Below are positions 18,122 through 27,597 of a stretch of DNA of 64,000 bases, piece by piece; the stretch's first letter is position 1; the number at the start of each line of letters is the position of its first letter. The notes beneath the pieces were generated by a model. It was given only the letters and a program-made list of their open reading frames with translations, ran no database searches and had not been told where the DNA came from. The translations under genes and the position numbers were made by a program. Source of the DNA: an uncultured beta proteobacterium (GTDB taxonomy: Bacteria; Pseudomonadota; Gammaproteobacteria; Burkholderiales; Burkholderiaceae); contig CAJASX010000054.1 of NCBI GenBank assembly GCA_903944725.1, forward strand, positions 99,464-163,463. Reading direction: 5' to 3'.

Positions 18122-21100
18122 ATGTCTTTCGCAAATCCACAGTCGGCTGGTTTGGCATCAAACCACCCAGCCACAGGCCTTAATCCTGGGACCCCAATTA
18201 GCCAAACCCCATCGGCCGGTTTTATTGCTGGTGGAGTTGGGGCGGGGCAAACAACCCAATTATCTGATTACAAAATTATTCGTCGTAATGGCTCGGTGGT
18301 GGCTTTTGAGCCCTCCAAAATTGCGATTGCGGTGACCAAAGCATTTTTAGCAGTTAATGGCGGTCAGGGCGCAGCCTCAGCAAGGGTCCGTGAGCAAGTT
18401 GAGCAATTAACCAGCGTCGTCGTACGCGCATTATTGCGCAGCCGCCCCAATGGTGGAACCTTTCATATTGAAGATATTCAAGATCAAGTTGAATTGGCTT
18501 TGATGCGGGGTGGCGAGCACAACGTTGCGCGGTCTTATGTGCTTTATCGTGAAAAGCGTAATCAAGAGCGTGCTTCACAGCAGGTTTTATCTACTGATGC
18601 ACATGGTCAGACTGAAGTAGCAACGCCGACCTTACAAGTGATGGATGAGGGTGTTTCAAGACCGCTGGATATGGGAGCATTACGCACCATTATTGAAGCT
18701 GCATGTGAGGGCCTAGGTAATCATATCGATGCTAGTCCAATCATTACGGAAACAATTAAAAATTTATACGATGGCGTGCCTTTAACGCAAGTGTATGATT
18801 CAGCAATTTTGGCTGCACGCACTTTAATTGAAAAAGATCCAGCCTATAGCCCAGTAACTGCGCGCATCTTAATGCACGTGATTCGTAAGGAAATTTTAGG
18901 GCGTGAAGTGCTGCAAGGCGACATGCAGGCAGAGTACCCAAATTATTTTCCCAAGTACATTCGTCAAGGCATTGATGCCGAGTTACTCGATCCTCGCTTG
19001 ATGGAGTATGACCTGACCCGCTTATCAGCAGCCTTAAACGCAGATCGCGACTTGCAATTTAATTATCTGGGCTTACAAACTTTATACGACCGCTATTTTT
19101 TACACATTGAAGACCACCGTATTGAAATGCCCCAAGCCTTTTTTATGCGCGTTGCAATGGGCTTGGCGCTCAATGAATTAGATCGTGAACGGCGGGCAAT
19201 TGAATTTTATGAAATTCTCTCAAGCTTTGATTTTATGTCGAGTACGCCGACTTTATTTAATTCGGCAACGACGCGTCCTCAATTATCGAGTTGTTATCTC
19301 ACCACCGTAGATGATGATTTAGATGGTATCTACGAAGCACTTAAAGAAAATGCCTTGCTCTCTAAATTTGCTGGTGGTTTAGGCAACGATTGGACTAATG
19401 TTCGCGCCCTCGGTAGTCATATCAAGGGCACCAATGGCAAGTCGCAAGGTGTTGTGCCCTTTCTAAAGGTGGTCAACGACACCGCCGTTGCTGTCAATCA
19501 AGGCGGGAAACGTAAGGGCGCAGTGTGTGCTTATTTAGAAACTTGGCATTTAGATATCGAAGAGTTTTTAGAGTTACGCAAAAACACTGGCGATGATCGC
19601 CGCCGTACGCATGACATGAATACCTCGAATTGGATTCCTGATTTATTTATGAAGCGGGTCATGGAAAATGGTGATTGGACTTTATTTTCACCCTCTAATA
19701 CGCCCGATTTGCATGATAAGTTTGGCAAAGCATTTGAAGTTGCTTATGTTGCTTATGAACAAAAGGCTGAACGCGGTGAGCTTAAGCCCAGTCGCAAAAT
19801 TCCTGCCCAACAACTCTGGCGCAAGATGTTGGGTATGCTGTTCGAAACTGGACATCCCTGGATTACATTTAAAGATCCCTGTAATATTCGTAGCCCCCAG
19901 CAGCATATTGGGGTGGTGCACTCATCCAATTTATGCACTGAAATTACGCTTAATACTAATGAGACTGAAATTGCGGTTTGCAACTTAGGTTCAGTAAATT
20001 TAACCGCCCACATGACCACCGATGCCAACGGCATAATGGTTTTAGATCATGCTAAGTTACAGAAAACCATTCGTACAGCGATGCGCATGTTAGACAACGT
20101 AATCGATATTAACTACTATGCAGTGGCTAAAGCACGTAACTCTAATTTGAAGCATCGACCTGTAGGCTTAGGTATTATGGGCTTTCAAGATTGCCTTCAC
20201 ATGCAGCGTATTCCTTATGCTAGCGAGCAGGCAGTGCAATTTGCTGATAGCTCGATGGAAACGGTGTGCTACTACGCCTATCAAGCATCGAGCGAGCTTG
20301 CCGAAGAGCGGGGCACCTATAGTACCTACACTGGCTCGCTGTGGGATCGTGGCATTTTGCCGCAAGATTCAGTGCGCTTACTAGCTGAAGAGCGGGGCGG
20401 TTATGTGGAGGTAAATATGTCCTCAACACTCAACTGGGATGGTCTGCGCAGCAAAATTAAGCAACATGGTATGCGTAACTCGAATTGCGTAGCAATTGCG
20501 CCAACAGCGACAATTTCAAATATTATTGGTGTATCAGCATGTATTGAACCCACCTTCCAGAATTTGTTTGTGAAGTCGAATTTATCGGGTGAATTTACTG
20601 TGGTGAACGAGTACTTGGTGCGCGACCTTAAAGATCGTGGCTTGTGGGACGAAGTCATGATCGCAGATTTAAAATATTTTGATGGCACCTTATCAAAAAT
20701 TGATCGTGTTCCCCAAGATTTACGTGATTTGTATGCCACGGCTTTTGAAGTCGAGCCAAGCTGGTTGGTAGAAGCCGCTTCGCGTCGCCAAAAATGGATT
20801 GATCAAGCGCAATCGCTCAATATCTATATGGGCGGCGCTTCTGGCAAGAAACTAGATGACACCTATAAGTTAGCTTGGTTGCGTGGCCTAAAAACCACCT
20901 ATTACTTGCGCACCATGGCAGCAACCCACGTTGAAAAATCGACTGTTACTAGCGGGCAGTTGAATTCTGTTTCGAGCGGTGGTGGCGTGGCTGGTACTGA
21001 TGCCGCTGCGGGGACTAGCGCGGCATTCAGTGCCGATGGTCCAGCTTGCACAATGCGCCCAGGCGATGCTGGATTTGATGAATGTGAAGCTTGTCAGTAG
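18122..21100 (+). CDS. nrdA: Ribonucleoside-diphosphate reductase class Ia, alpha subunit
   Basis: The catalytic subunit of class I ribonucleotide reductase, converting ribonucleoside diphosphates to deoxy forms. The 992-residue protein starts at the ATG preceded by CAGGAG; a longer in-frame GTG start at 18050 would cover the NrdR-like sites and is rejected. Residues 1-48 are a Ser/Pro/Gly-rich leader. An ATP-cone allosteric domain follows from about 50, then the barrel with LSSCYLTTVDDDLDG, SNLCTEI and CNLGSVNL cysteines. The C-terminal redox pair lies in the final CEACQ. The Gly/Ala/Ser-rich segment before it is the flexible tail. Confidence 0.97.
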   Translation: MSFANPQSAGLASNHPATGLNPGTPISQTPSAGFIAGGVGAGQTTQLSDYKIIRRNGSVVAFEPSKIAIAVTKAFLAVNGGQGAASARVREQVEQLTSVVVRALLRSRPNGGTFHIEDIQDQVELALMRGGEHNVARSYVLYREKRNQERASQQVLSTDAHGQTEVATPTLQVMDEGVSRPLDMGALRTIIEAACEGLGNHIDASPIITETIKNLYDGVPLTQVYDSAILAARTLIEKDPAYSPVTARILMHVIRKEILGREVLQGDMQAEYPNYFPKYIRQGIDAELLDPRLMEYDLTRLSAALNADRDLQFNYLGLQTLYDRYFLHIEDHRIEMPQAFFMRVAMGLALNELDRERRAIEFYEILSSFDFMSSTPTLFNSATTRPQLSSCYLTTVDDDLDGIYEALKENALLSKFAGGLGNDWTNVRALGSHIKGTNGKSQGVVPFLKVVNDTAVAVNQGGKRKGAVCAYLETWHLDIEEFLELRKNTGDDRRRTHDMNTSNWIPDLFMKRVMENGDWTLFSPSNTPDLHDKFGKAFEVAYVAYEQKAERGELKPSRKIPAQQLWRKMLGMLFETGHPWITFKDPCNIRSPQQHIGVVHSSNLCTEITLNTNETEIAVCNLGSVNLTAHMTTDANGIMVLDHAKLQKTIRTAMRMLDNVIDINYYAVAKARNSNLKHRPVGLGIMGFQDCLHMQRIPYASEQAVQFADSSMETVCYYAYQASSELAEERGTYSTYTGSLWDRGILPQDSVRLLAEERGGYVEVNMSSTLNWDGLRSKIKQHGMRNSNCVAIAPTATISNIIGVSACIEPTFQNLFVKSNLSGEFTVVNEYLVRDLKDRGLWDEVMIADLKYFDGTLSKIDRVPQDLRDLYATAFEVEPSWLVEAASRRQKWIDQAQSLNIYMGGASGKKLDDTYKLAWLRGLKTTYYLRTMAATHVEKSTVTSGQLNSVSSGGGVAGTDAAAGTSAAFSADGPACTMRPGDAGFDECEACQ

Positions 21101-21142
21101 GTCACCCCTCACAACAAGCAGGAATGGATTAAGGAGAAGAAT

Positions 21143-22333
21143 ATGTTGAATTGGGAAGAGGATGTTGCGCCAGCGCTAGCAAAAGCGGGATTGGCCCCTC
21201 AGCCAACGGTAGTTGAGGTAAAGCGGGTTGAGCTACCGCAGCTTAAAGCTGATGAGGTCGCGATCGTAGCGCCACCGGTGACAACGCCTCTGGCCACCAA
21301 AGATGATGCGGTCGCGCGGCGGGTGAATGTAGCCGATAAACGGGTTATCAACGGCACTACCGATGTCAATCAATTGGTTCCCTTTAAATACAAATGGGCC
21401 TGGGAAAAATATTTAGCAGGCTGTGCTAATCATTGGATGCCACAAGAGATCAATATGAATCGCGATATTGCGCTTTGGAAAGATCCCAATGGTCTAACCG
21501 ACGACGAACGCAGAATTATTATGCGTAATTTAGGCTTTTTTACTACTGCAGACTCTTTGGCTGCCAACAATATTGTGTTGGGCACCTATCGCCAAATTAC
21601 TGCGCCTGAATGCCGCCAGTATCTTTTGCGGCAAGCATTTGAAGAGGCAATACATACCCATGCCTACCAATATATTGTGGAATCATTGGGCCTCGATCAG
21701 GGTGAAATTTTTAATGCATACAACGAAATTGCCTCCATTCGCGACAAAGATGAGTTCTTAATTCCCTATATTCATGTCCTAACAGACCCTGCATTTAAGA
21801 CTGGAACATTAGAAAACGACCAAATATTGCTCAGATCTTTAATCGTTTTTGCATGCGTAATGGAAGGATTATTCTTTTATGTTGGTTTTACGCAAATACT
21901 TGCAATGGGTCGTCAAAACAAAATGACGGGCGCTGCTGAGCAGTATCAATACATCTTGCGCGATGAGTCAATGCATTGTAATTTTGGCATCGATTTAATT
22001 AATCAAATTAAGCTGGAGAACCCGCAGTTATGGACTTCCGCGTTCAAAGAGGAGATTAAAACCATCTTCGAAAAAGCGGTTGAATTAGAGTACCGATATG
22101 CTGAAGATACGATGCCAAGAGGGGTACTCGGATTGAACGCGCCGATGTTCAAAGGCTACCTTAGATACATCTGTAATCGCCGTTGTATGCAAATAGGACT
22201 TGACTCTATGTTCCCAAATGAAGAGAATCCATTTCCATGGATGTCAGAAATGATCGATCTGAAAAAAGAACGTAACTTTTTTGAGACTCGTGTGATTGAG
22301 TATCAAACTGGTGGTGCGCTAAATTGGGAGTAA
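21143..22333 (+). CDS. nrdB: Ribonucleoside-diphosphate reductase class Ia, beta subunit
   Basis: The small, radical-bearing di-iron subunit that works with NrdA. The 396-residue protein has ferritin-like helices with metal ligands in the [20 protein letters not shown] and [14 protein letters not shown] segments, and ends in the TGGALNWE tail that docks on NrdA. Residues 1-65 form a variable leader rich in Val, Pro and Ala. The gene follows nrdA by 42 bases with an AAGGAG ribosome-binding site and is closed by the terminator at 22483-22518. Confidence 0.97.
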   Translation: MLNWEEDVAPALAKAGLAPQPTVVEVKRVELPQLKADEVAIVAPPVTTPLATKDDAVARRVNVADKRVINGTTDVNQLVPFKYKWAWEKYLAGCANHWMPQEINMNRDIALWKDPNGLTDDERRIIMRNLGFFTTADSLAANNIVLGTYRQITAPECRQYLLRQAFEEAIHTHAYQYIVESLGLDQGEIFNAYNEIASIRDKDEFLIPYIHVLTDPAFKTGTLENDQILLRSLIVFACVMEGLFFYVGFTQILAMGRQNKMTGAAEQYQYILRDESMHCNFGIDLINQIKLENPQLWTSAFKEEIKTIFEKAVELEYRYAEDTMPRGVLGLNAPMFKGYLRYICNRRCMQIGLDSMFPNEENPFPWMSEMIDLKKERNFFETRVIEYQTGGALNWE

Positions 22334-22672
22334 GTACTAAACGGTTGTAAGCGTACTAATCAGATGAAGAGGAGATTGGCCAGTTGAATAGTATTAGCAG
22401 TCGATATTTAAGCAAAATAGAATTCCGAAAACCCTTTCAACTGGGTATGTGGAAGGCTCTTCCCCTTTTCTCCAAGCTATTTAAAAAGCCGTTATCTGCA
22501 AAGATTACGGCTTTTTTTCCAAGATTCATTAGCGTGCAGCATTGTGTATTAGGCCGCATGCCGATGAATGGCTCGCTCGTTTGCGCTGCACTGCCGCAAG
22601 GTAAGGCAACGCTAAATGGTCGGGTCTTCTTAATCGGAAGTTCGTTTTAAACTTCATTGAAGGAGTAATACT
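22334..22672. other. Intergenic region between nrdB and the histone-like gene
   Basis: This 339-base stretch holds the nrdAB terminator in its middle and the ribosome-binding site of the histone H1-like gene at its end (AGGAG at 22661-22665). An open frame for 88 residues (22384-22650, TTG start) runs through the terminator and looks unlike any protein I know, so I do not call it a gene. I see no convincing -10/-35 promoter for the histone-like gene. Confidence 0.6.
22483..22518 (+). terminator. Intrinsic terminator of nrdAB
   Basis: The stem AAAAAGCCGT/ACGGCTTTTT continues, across a T-T mismatch, into an ATCT/AGAT stem closed by a GCAA tetraloop. A T run follows. This is a strong rho-independent terminator about 150 bases after nrdB. 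Confidence 0.88.
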
Positions 22673-22894
22673 ATGGCCATGGCCAAGAAAAAACCTGCTG
22701 CAAAGAAAAAAGTAGCTGCTAAGAAGCGCCCAGCTGCAAAGAAAAAAGTAGCTGCTAAGAAGCGCCCAGCTGCTAAGAAGCGTCCAGCTGCAAAGAAGCG
22801 TCCAGCCGCCAAAAAGCGTCCAGCCGCCAAAAAAGCTGCAAAGAAAAAGCCTGCTAAAAAAGCAGCTAAGAAGAAAGCTGCAAAAAAAAAGTAA
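22673..22894 (+). CDS. Histone H1-like lysine/alanine-rich DNA-binding protein
   Basis: A very basic 73-residue protein made almost only of Lys, Ala, Pro and Arg, arranged as repeats of PAAKKK, VAAKKR and PAAKKR. It resembles bacterial histone H1-like proteins (such as BpH1 of Bordetella), which bind DNA and compact the nucleoid. The ATG at 22673 lies 7 bases after AGGAG. The zero frame ends in GCA AAA AAA AAG TAA, and a frame of the same character continues in -1 for another 45 codons, so the real product may be about 118 residues. The separate entries for the slippery site and the extension give details. Confidence 0.85.
   Translation: MAMAKKKPAAKKKVAAKKRPAAKKKVAAKKRPAAKKRPAAKKRPAAKKRPAAKKAAKKKPAKKAAKKKAAKKK
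22689..22850 (+). repeat. Tandem codon repeats in the histone-like gene
   Basis: Imperfect direct repeats of about 15-18 bases encode the PAAKK(K/R) units. The near-identical AAGCGTCCAGC and GCTAAGAAGCGCCCAGCTGC copies are prone to slippage, so the number of units probably differs between strains. Confidence 0.75.
22882..22892 (+). other. Candidate -1 ribosomal frameshift site (A AAA AAG)
   Basis: A run of nine A residues (22882-22890) plus G forms the heptamer A AAA AAG in the zero frame, immediately followed by the TAA stop. This is the same slippery sequence as in Escherichia coli dnaX. Downstream hairpins lie at 22923-22944 (GGGCT/AGCCC) and 22945-22961 (GCGGCT/AGCCGC). Their distance of about 30 bases is longer than in known sites. 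A plain indel or sequencing error in the A run is the competing explanation. Confidence 0.55.
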
Positions 22895-23028
22895 CTAAAA
22901 AACCTGCCGCCAAGAAGAAAACGGGCTCAGCAGTACAAAAGCCCGCGGCTAAACCAGCCGCAGCCTCAACACAAACTACGTTGAATCCTGCAGCTGCATG
23001 GCCCTTCCCAACTGGTAGCCGTCCTTAA
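22891..23028 (+). other. -1 frame continuation of the histone H1-like gene
   Basis: From the slippery site the -1 frame stays open for 45 codons. It first continues the Lys/Ala/Pro style (VTKKPAAKKK), then has a Pro/Ala/Gln linker, and ends in LNPAAAWPFPTGSRP. That ending looks like the conserved tail of histone H1-like proteins in Burkholderiales, as far as I recall. No start codon with a ribosome-binding site precedes this stretch, so it must be reached by frameshifting or be part of a gene broken by an indel. Confidence 0.7.
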
Positions 23029-23071
23029 GTTTCAAGTTTTCTGACGCTCATGGACGTATAGTTACTTGGAT

Positions 23072-23094
23072 GGGGTCCTTCGGGACCCCTTTTT
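23072..23094 (+). terminator. Intrinsic terminator after the histone-like gene
   Basis: A perfect 7-bp stem GGGGTCC/GGACCCC with a TTCG tetraloop and five T residues. It lies 44 bases after the end of the -1 frame, which fits the longer frame being part of the transcription unit. Confidence 0.92.
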
Positions 23095-23114
23095 ATTGAG
23101 CTAGTTCTTTTAAA

Positions 23115-24074
23115 TTAATAGCGATAGCCAAAGGCTTGGGCAAATAAGTCAGCAATTTCAGCCGCATTTTGCTGATGATTTTGTGGACCTTGATGGGTAA
23201 TTTTGATTGAACCCATGAGGCTGGCCAATTTACCAGTAGTTTCCCAATCCATGCTTTGATTTAGGCCATACAGTAAGCCGGCTCGAAAAGCATCACCACA
23301 ACCAGTCGGGTCGATCAAGTGCGCGGCATTAACGACCGGAATTGTAATTTCCTTACCATTGGTATAAATGGTTGCTCCAGCAGCACCTTTGGTCACAATT
23401 AAAGCCTTAACCCGACCTGCTAATTGCTTTAGCGGCATACCAGTGCGTAGCGCGAGCATCTCACCTTCATAATCATTCACTGCTAAATAACTAGCTAGAG
23501 CGCTTAATTCAAGTAGCTCTTTACCATCAAACATTGGCAAGCCTTGGCCAGGATCAAAGATAAAAGGAATTTGTGCTTCAGCTAACTGATGACAATGCTC
23601 CCACATACCCTGTCGACCATCGGGAGCAACAATACCTAAGGTTGGCAAGGGTTTTTGTACTTGCCGGCGTTGCTCTAAAACTTGCGCCACCGTATTGAGA
23701 TGGGAATCATTCATTGCGCCCGGATGAAACGCGGTAATCTGATTGTTGGCGAGATCAGTTGTAATCATTGCTTGGGCTGTAAAAGCCGTAGGCATTTGAC
23801 GAATATGGCTAACATCAATTTGAAGTGCACTGAAGCGCTCAAGATAAGGCTTAGCGTCACCACCAACGGCGGCCATAATAATAGGTTCGCCGCCTAATAG
23901 TTTCAGGTTGTAGGCAATATTGCCGGCACAACCGCCAAATTCACGGCGCATCTTTGGTACCAAGAAGGCCACATTCAAAATATGAATTTGATCAGGCAAA
24001 ATCTGCTCTTGAAAGCGTCCCTCAAAGTTCATGATGGTGTCATAGGCCACCGAACCGCAAATCAAACTAGCCAT
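23115..24074 (-). CDS. PfkB family carbohydrate/nucleoside kinase
   Basis: A 319-residue kinase of the ribokinase-PfkB superfamily. It has the N-terminal GGCAGNIAYNLKLLGG signature and the C-terminal DPTGCGDAFRAG motif at 255-266, with the catalytic Asp at 261. The substrate cannot be fixed from sequence; members near adenosine kinase share the GNIAYNL pattern. It is the last gene of the minus-strand accBC-prmA block, 33 bases after the prmA fusion. Confidence 0.88.
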   Translation of the reverse strand: MASLICGSVAYDTIMNFEGRFQEQILPDQIHILNVAFLVPKMRREFGGCAGNIAYNLKLLGGEPIIMAAVGGDAKPYLERFSALQIDVSHIRQMPTAFTAQAMITTDLANNQITAFHPGAMNDSHLNTVAQVLEQRRQVQKPLPTLGIVAPDGRQGMWEHCHQLAEAQIPFIFDPGQGLPMFDGKELLELSALASYLAVNDYEGEMLALRTGMPLKQLAGRVKALIVTKGAAGATIYTNGKEITIPVVNAAHLIDPTGCGDAFRAGLLYGLNQSMDWETTGKLASLMGSIKITHQGPQNHQQNAAEIADLFAQAFGYRY

Positions 24075-24107
24075 GTTGTGCTTTCTGCAAAAAAAAGAAT
24101 GAAAAAA

Positions 24108-25634
24108 TTAAGGATACAAAACACGCAAACGATAGCCCGCAGCCTGAGCTGGTAACTTCAATGGCACAGAACAACTTATCTGCAAACTAGCTGGCGCACC
24201 GATTGTTAAATAATCGGTATGGGTAGTTTGATAAGTAGCTGGCAGCCAAACAGCTGGTTGCAACTCAATCCGACTGAGGATATTTTCAGCGGTATCAGTT
24301 AACGTGAGCTCTAAGTTTGGCCATGCAACTGGCAAGACGAAGCGATTTTGTAGTTCAAATGACAGAACCGCGGCGATTTCAGCGCCTATAGAGGCATTAT
24401 TTTTATTTTCCATGCCCAAACTAGCAGAATCAATTTTCCACGCCTCAAACGCTTTAATTGGCACCTCCTTGCAAGGGAGTAATTTGCAAAGGGATTTATC
24501 AATGTTTAAAAATGTCGAGAAAGCAGTACTGCTGACTAAATTTACTTTTTCATCTAGCCGTGGCGCTAACGCGAACAGTAAAGACGTTCTAAAAAAATGC
24601 GCGCCCATTACTAGTAAAAATAAAACCAGCAAACTCATTGCTAAGGTGTATAGCGGCCATTTTTTTTTGGATTTACTAAGCTGCTGGTTAAGAAAAGGTG
24701 CAGAAAATTGCTGCGGCAAGATACCGTGCAAACAAATCCATCCTTCACTTTCACCTGCAACTGTAAGCGTTAGCCATTGGCTATAGGTGGCACAAATTTC
24801 AGTAGTTTGACGCGTTAAGATGCCTGAAAGAATCAAATGTCCACCTGGACGCAAGCGCGAGATCAGTAAAGGGGCTAGCACTTGCAATGGATTGGCTAAA
24901 ATATTTGCCATAACAATATCAAATTGGTTTGGTATAGATGCGCTAGAGCTTGCGTTGTCTGCTAAAAGAAATTGCACGGCTACTTGGTTGATTTCAGCGT
25001 TACTGGTGGCGGCAGCAATCGCTTGGGGATCGATATCAATGCCCAACACGGGCTCGCACCCCAATTTTTTGCCCGCAATAGCCAAAATACCAGAGCCGCA
25101 GCCGTAATCCAATAGACTGCGTTGCTGTAAATTAAATTGATTTTCTAGCCATTCCAAACAAAGTCGCGTGGTGGGATGACTGCCAGTCCCAAAGGCGAGC
25201 CCAGGGTCAAGCGCTAAGCAAATTGCATTTGCAGCCACTGGAGCCTCATGCCACGATGGGACGATCCAAATTCGCCGACCGATTTGAATTGGATCAAATT
25301 GACTTTGGGTGAGACGCACCCAATCTTGTTCGGCAACTAGTTTTACGATGGGCTGAGCAAGCTTAAAGCCTGCTGTAGTTAATGCTTGGTAGATATCCGT
25401 GCGCACAATCTGGGCATCACCACCACTAAATGGCAAGAGTGCTGTAACGGTTGAGCGTTCCCATGCTTGCAGATCTGGTGCTAGACCAGGTTCGCCATAA
25501 AGGGGGCTTTCATCGTAGCCACCTGCAGCCGCGTCTTCGATAGTTACTGCGAGTGCACCCAGTTCAAGTAAAGCATCACCAAGGGGCTCAGCAGTTTCAG
25601 CTGCCACCACGAATGTAAGTTCACAGTAAGACAC
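24108..25634 (-). CDS. prmA: PrmA ribosomal protein L11 methyltransferase fused to a DUF3426-like domain
   Basis: Residues 1-304 are PrmA, which methylates ribosomal protein L11. The SAM-binding motif DYGCGSG lies at 176-182 and ANILANPL at 243-250; the region ends at GWICLHG, the normal PrmA terminus. The frame then continues through a linker, a membrane helix (about 326-348, TLAMSLLVLFLLVMGAHFF) and an extra domain resembling DUF3426, normally a separate gene next to prmA in betaproteobacteria. The usual N-terminal zinc ribbon of DUF3426 proteins is missing. The predicted topology is a cytoplasmic methyltransferase tied to a periplasmic domain. The gene starts 2 bases after accC stops. Confidence 0.88.
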   Translation of the reverse strand: MSYCELTFVVAAETAEPLGDALLELGALAVTIEDAAAGGYDESPLYGEPGLAPDLQAWERSTVTALLPFSGGDAQIVRTDIYQALTTAGFKLAQPIVKLVAEQDWVRLTQSQFDPIQIGRRIWIVPSWHEAPVAANAICLALDPGLAFGTGSHPTTRLCLEWLENQFNLQQRSLLDYGCGSGILAIAGKKLGCEPVLGIDIDPQAIAAATSNAEINQVAVQFLLADNASSSASIPNQFDIVMANILANPLQVLAPLLISRLRPGGHLILSGILTRQTTEICATYSQWLTLTVAGESEGWICLHGILPQQFSAPFLNQQLSKSKKKWPLYTLAMSLLVLFLLVMGAHFFRTSLLFALAPRLDEKVNLVSSTAFSTFLNIDKSLCKLLPCKEVPIKAFEAWKIDSASLGMENKNNASIGAEIAAVLSFELQNRFVLPVAWPNLELTLTDTAENILSRIELQPAVWLPATYQTTHTDYLTIGAPASLQISCSVPLKLPAQAAGYRLRVLYP

Positions 25635-25636
25635 GA

Positions 25637-27001
25637 TTAACTTTTGCCGCGGCTTGCTGCTTGTTCCTCAAGGCGATGTTCCAAATAGTGAATGCTCGTA
25701 CCGCCCTCAACAAAATTGGGATCTAGCATTAACTCGCGGTGCAGGGGAACATTCGTTTGAATGCCATCAATAACCATTTCAGATAAGGCAATGCGCATGC
25801 GACGAATCGCTTGCTCGCGGGTTTTGCCATAAGAAATTAATTTGCCAATCATCGAATCATAGTTTGGCGGAACCATGTACCCGCTATAGGCATGAGAATC
25901 AACACGAATACCAGGGCCACCTGGCATATGCCAAGATTGAATGCGGCCAGGACTCGGCGTAAATTTAAAGGGATCTTCGGCATTGAGGCGACATTCAATG
26001 GCGTGACCTTGAAAAACAATCTCTTTTTGACGAAAGGCTAATTTCAAACCAGCTGCAATACGGATTTGTTCTTGCACAATATCAATGCCAGTAATCATTT
26101 CGGTGACAGGATGCTCAACTTGTACGCGGGTATTCATTTCAATAAAGAAGAATTCGCCATTCTCATATAAAAATTCAAAGGTACCAGCACCACGGTAACT
26201 CATTTTTTTACAGGCCTCGGCACAGCGCTCACCAATTTTTGCGATTAAACGGCGATCAATACCAGGGGCTGGTGCTTCCTCAAGAATTTTTTGGTGGCGG
26301 CGTTGCATAGAGCAATCACGCTCACCCAGCCATACTGCATTGCCATAGGTATCGGCTAAAACCTGAATTTCAATGTGGCGAGGTTTCTCCAGAAATTTCT
26401 CAAGATAGACTTCAGGGTTGCCAAAAGCTCGGCCAGCTTCTTCGCGGGTCATGTTAACGGCATTGATGAGGGCTGCTTCAGTGTGGACGACGCGCATGCC
26501 ACGGCCACCACCACCGCCAGCAGCTTTAATAATGACAGGATAGCCAACGCGTTTAGCCGCCGCAATAATTTCTTTTGGGTTATCGGGTAGCGCACCATCT
26601 GAACCCGGCACACAAGGTACACCCGCTTTAATCATCGCGCGTTTAGCAGACACTTTATCGCCCATTAAGCGAATTGTTTCGGGTCGTGGACCAATAAATG
26701 CAAAGCCTGATTTTTCAACTCGTTCAGCAAAATCAGCATTTTCAGAAAGAAATCCGTAACCCGGATGAATTGCTTCGGCATCAGTTACTTCTGCTGCTGA
26801 AATAATTGCCGGCATATTGAGGTAACTTAAAGGCGATGGCGCAGGCCCTATACAAACCGCTTCATCAGCCAATTTGACATACTTTGCCTCTTTGTCGGCA
26901 ACTGAGTAAACCACCACAGTTTTAATGCCGAGTTCACGACAGGCGCGCTGAATGCGAAGGGCAATCTCACCGCGATTGGCAATCAAAATTTTATCAAACA
27001 T
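25637..27001 (-). CDS. accC: Acetyl-CoA carboxylase, biotin carboxylase subunit
   Basis: AccC carboxylates the biotin on AccB with ATP and bicarbonate, the first half of the committed step of fatty acid synthesis. The 454-residue protein has the ATP-grasp pattern: [14 protein letters not shown] glycine loop, [36 protein letters not shown], and [17 protein letters not shown]. It forms the canonical accB-accC pair with a 20-base gap. Confidence 0.98.
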   Translation of the reverse strand: MFDKILIANRGEIALRIQRACRELGIKTVVVYSVADKEAKYVKLADEAVCIGPAPSPLSYLNMPAIISAAEVTDAEAIHPGYGFLSENADFAERVEKSGFAFIGPRPETIRLMGDKVSAKRAMIKAGVPCVPGSDGALPDNPKEIIAAAKRVGYPVIIKAAGGGGGRGMRVVHTEAALINAVNMTREEAGRAFGNPEVYLEKFLEKPRHIEIQVLADTYGNAVWLGERDCSMQRRHQKILEEAPAPGIDRRLIAKIGERCAEACKKMSYRGAGTFEFLYENGEFFFIEMNTRVQVEHPVTEMITGIDIVQEQIRIAAGLKLAFRQKEIVFQGHAIECRLNAEDPFKFTPSPGRIQSWHMPGGPGIRVDSHAYSGYMVPPNYDSMIGKLISYGKTREQAIRRMRIALSEMVIDGIQTNVPLHRELMLDPNFVEGGTSIHYLEHRLEEQAASRGKS

Positions 27002-27021
27002 AGGTATTTAGCTAAATAAAA

Positions 27022-27519
27022 TTAAACAATCACAAAGAGGGGCTGGTCGTATTCAACGCCCTGACCGTTTTCGCACAAAATTTGTTTAATCACGCCGGCA
27101 GTTTCAGCTTCAATTTCATTTAGCAATTTCATGGCTTCTATGATGCACAGGGTTTGGCCAACCGTGACACGATCACCCACTTGCACAAAATTAGGTGATT
27201 CAGGATTAGGCGCGCGGTAAAACGTACCAACCATTGGCGAGCGAGCAATGACACCTTCGGGCGCAAGAGCAGCAGTCTCGTCTTGCAACTGACCATTGCC
27301 TGAATTTGCATCTAGATTGTTGGTATTGCTCCCAGGGTTCGCCTGAGGTAGGTTGATGTTAGCAGAGGGCTTACTAATTATTTGCGGTTGGTGTGCTTGG
27401 GCATCACGCGCATTTACAATTCGCACCCGATCTTCGCCTTCATTCACTTCCAATTCAGAAATACCTGACTCGGAAACCAGATCGATTAAGGTTTTCAGTT
27501 TTCTTAGATCCATCGCCAT
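27022..27519 (-). CDS. accB: Biotin carboxyl carrier protein of acetyl-CoA carboxylase
   Basis: AccB carries biotin between the carboxylase and transferase subunits. The 165-residue protein has an N-terminal helical part, a Ser/Asn/Gln-rich linker (about 45-85) and the biotinyl domain with EAMKL; the biotin-accepting lysine is residue 131. The start follows a GGAAAATGG-like ribosome-binding region. It is transcribed before accC and after aroQ. Confidence 0.97.
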   Translation of the reverse strand: MAMDLRKLKTLIDLVSESGISELEVNEGEDRVRIVNARDAQAHQPQIISKPSANINLPQANPGSNTNNLDANSGNGQLQDETAALAPEGVIARSPMVGTFYRAPNPESPNFVQVGDRVTVGQTLCIIEAMKLLNEIEAETAGVIKQILCENGQGVEYDQPLFVIV

Positions 27520-27597
27520 TTTCCTTCTACTTACTTAAATAAGGTGAAACTGAGATTAAAAGACATTGCGTACTTACACCAATCATTTACTTGGCTC

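Noticed and set aside
22384-22650. Open frame for 88 residues between nrdB and the histone-like gene
   Set aside because: It starts with TTG, runs through a strong intrinsic terminator, and its translation resembles no family I know.
22689-22850. CRISPR-like array
   Set aside because: The repeats are contiguous, in frame and encode lysine/alanine blocks; there are no spacers and no cas genes.
24304-24786. 160-codon open frame antisense to the end of the prmA fusion
   Set aside because: I considered it as a reason to doubt the fusion, but the sense frame continues smoothly with a membrane helix and a periplasmic-type domain, while the antisense frame has no family features.
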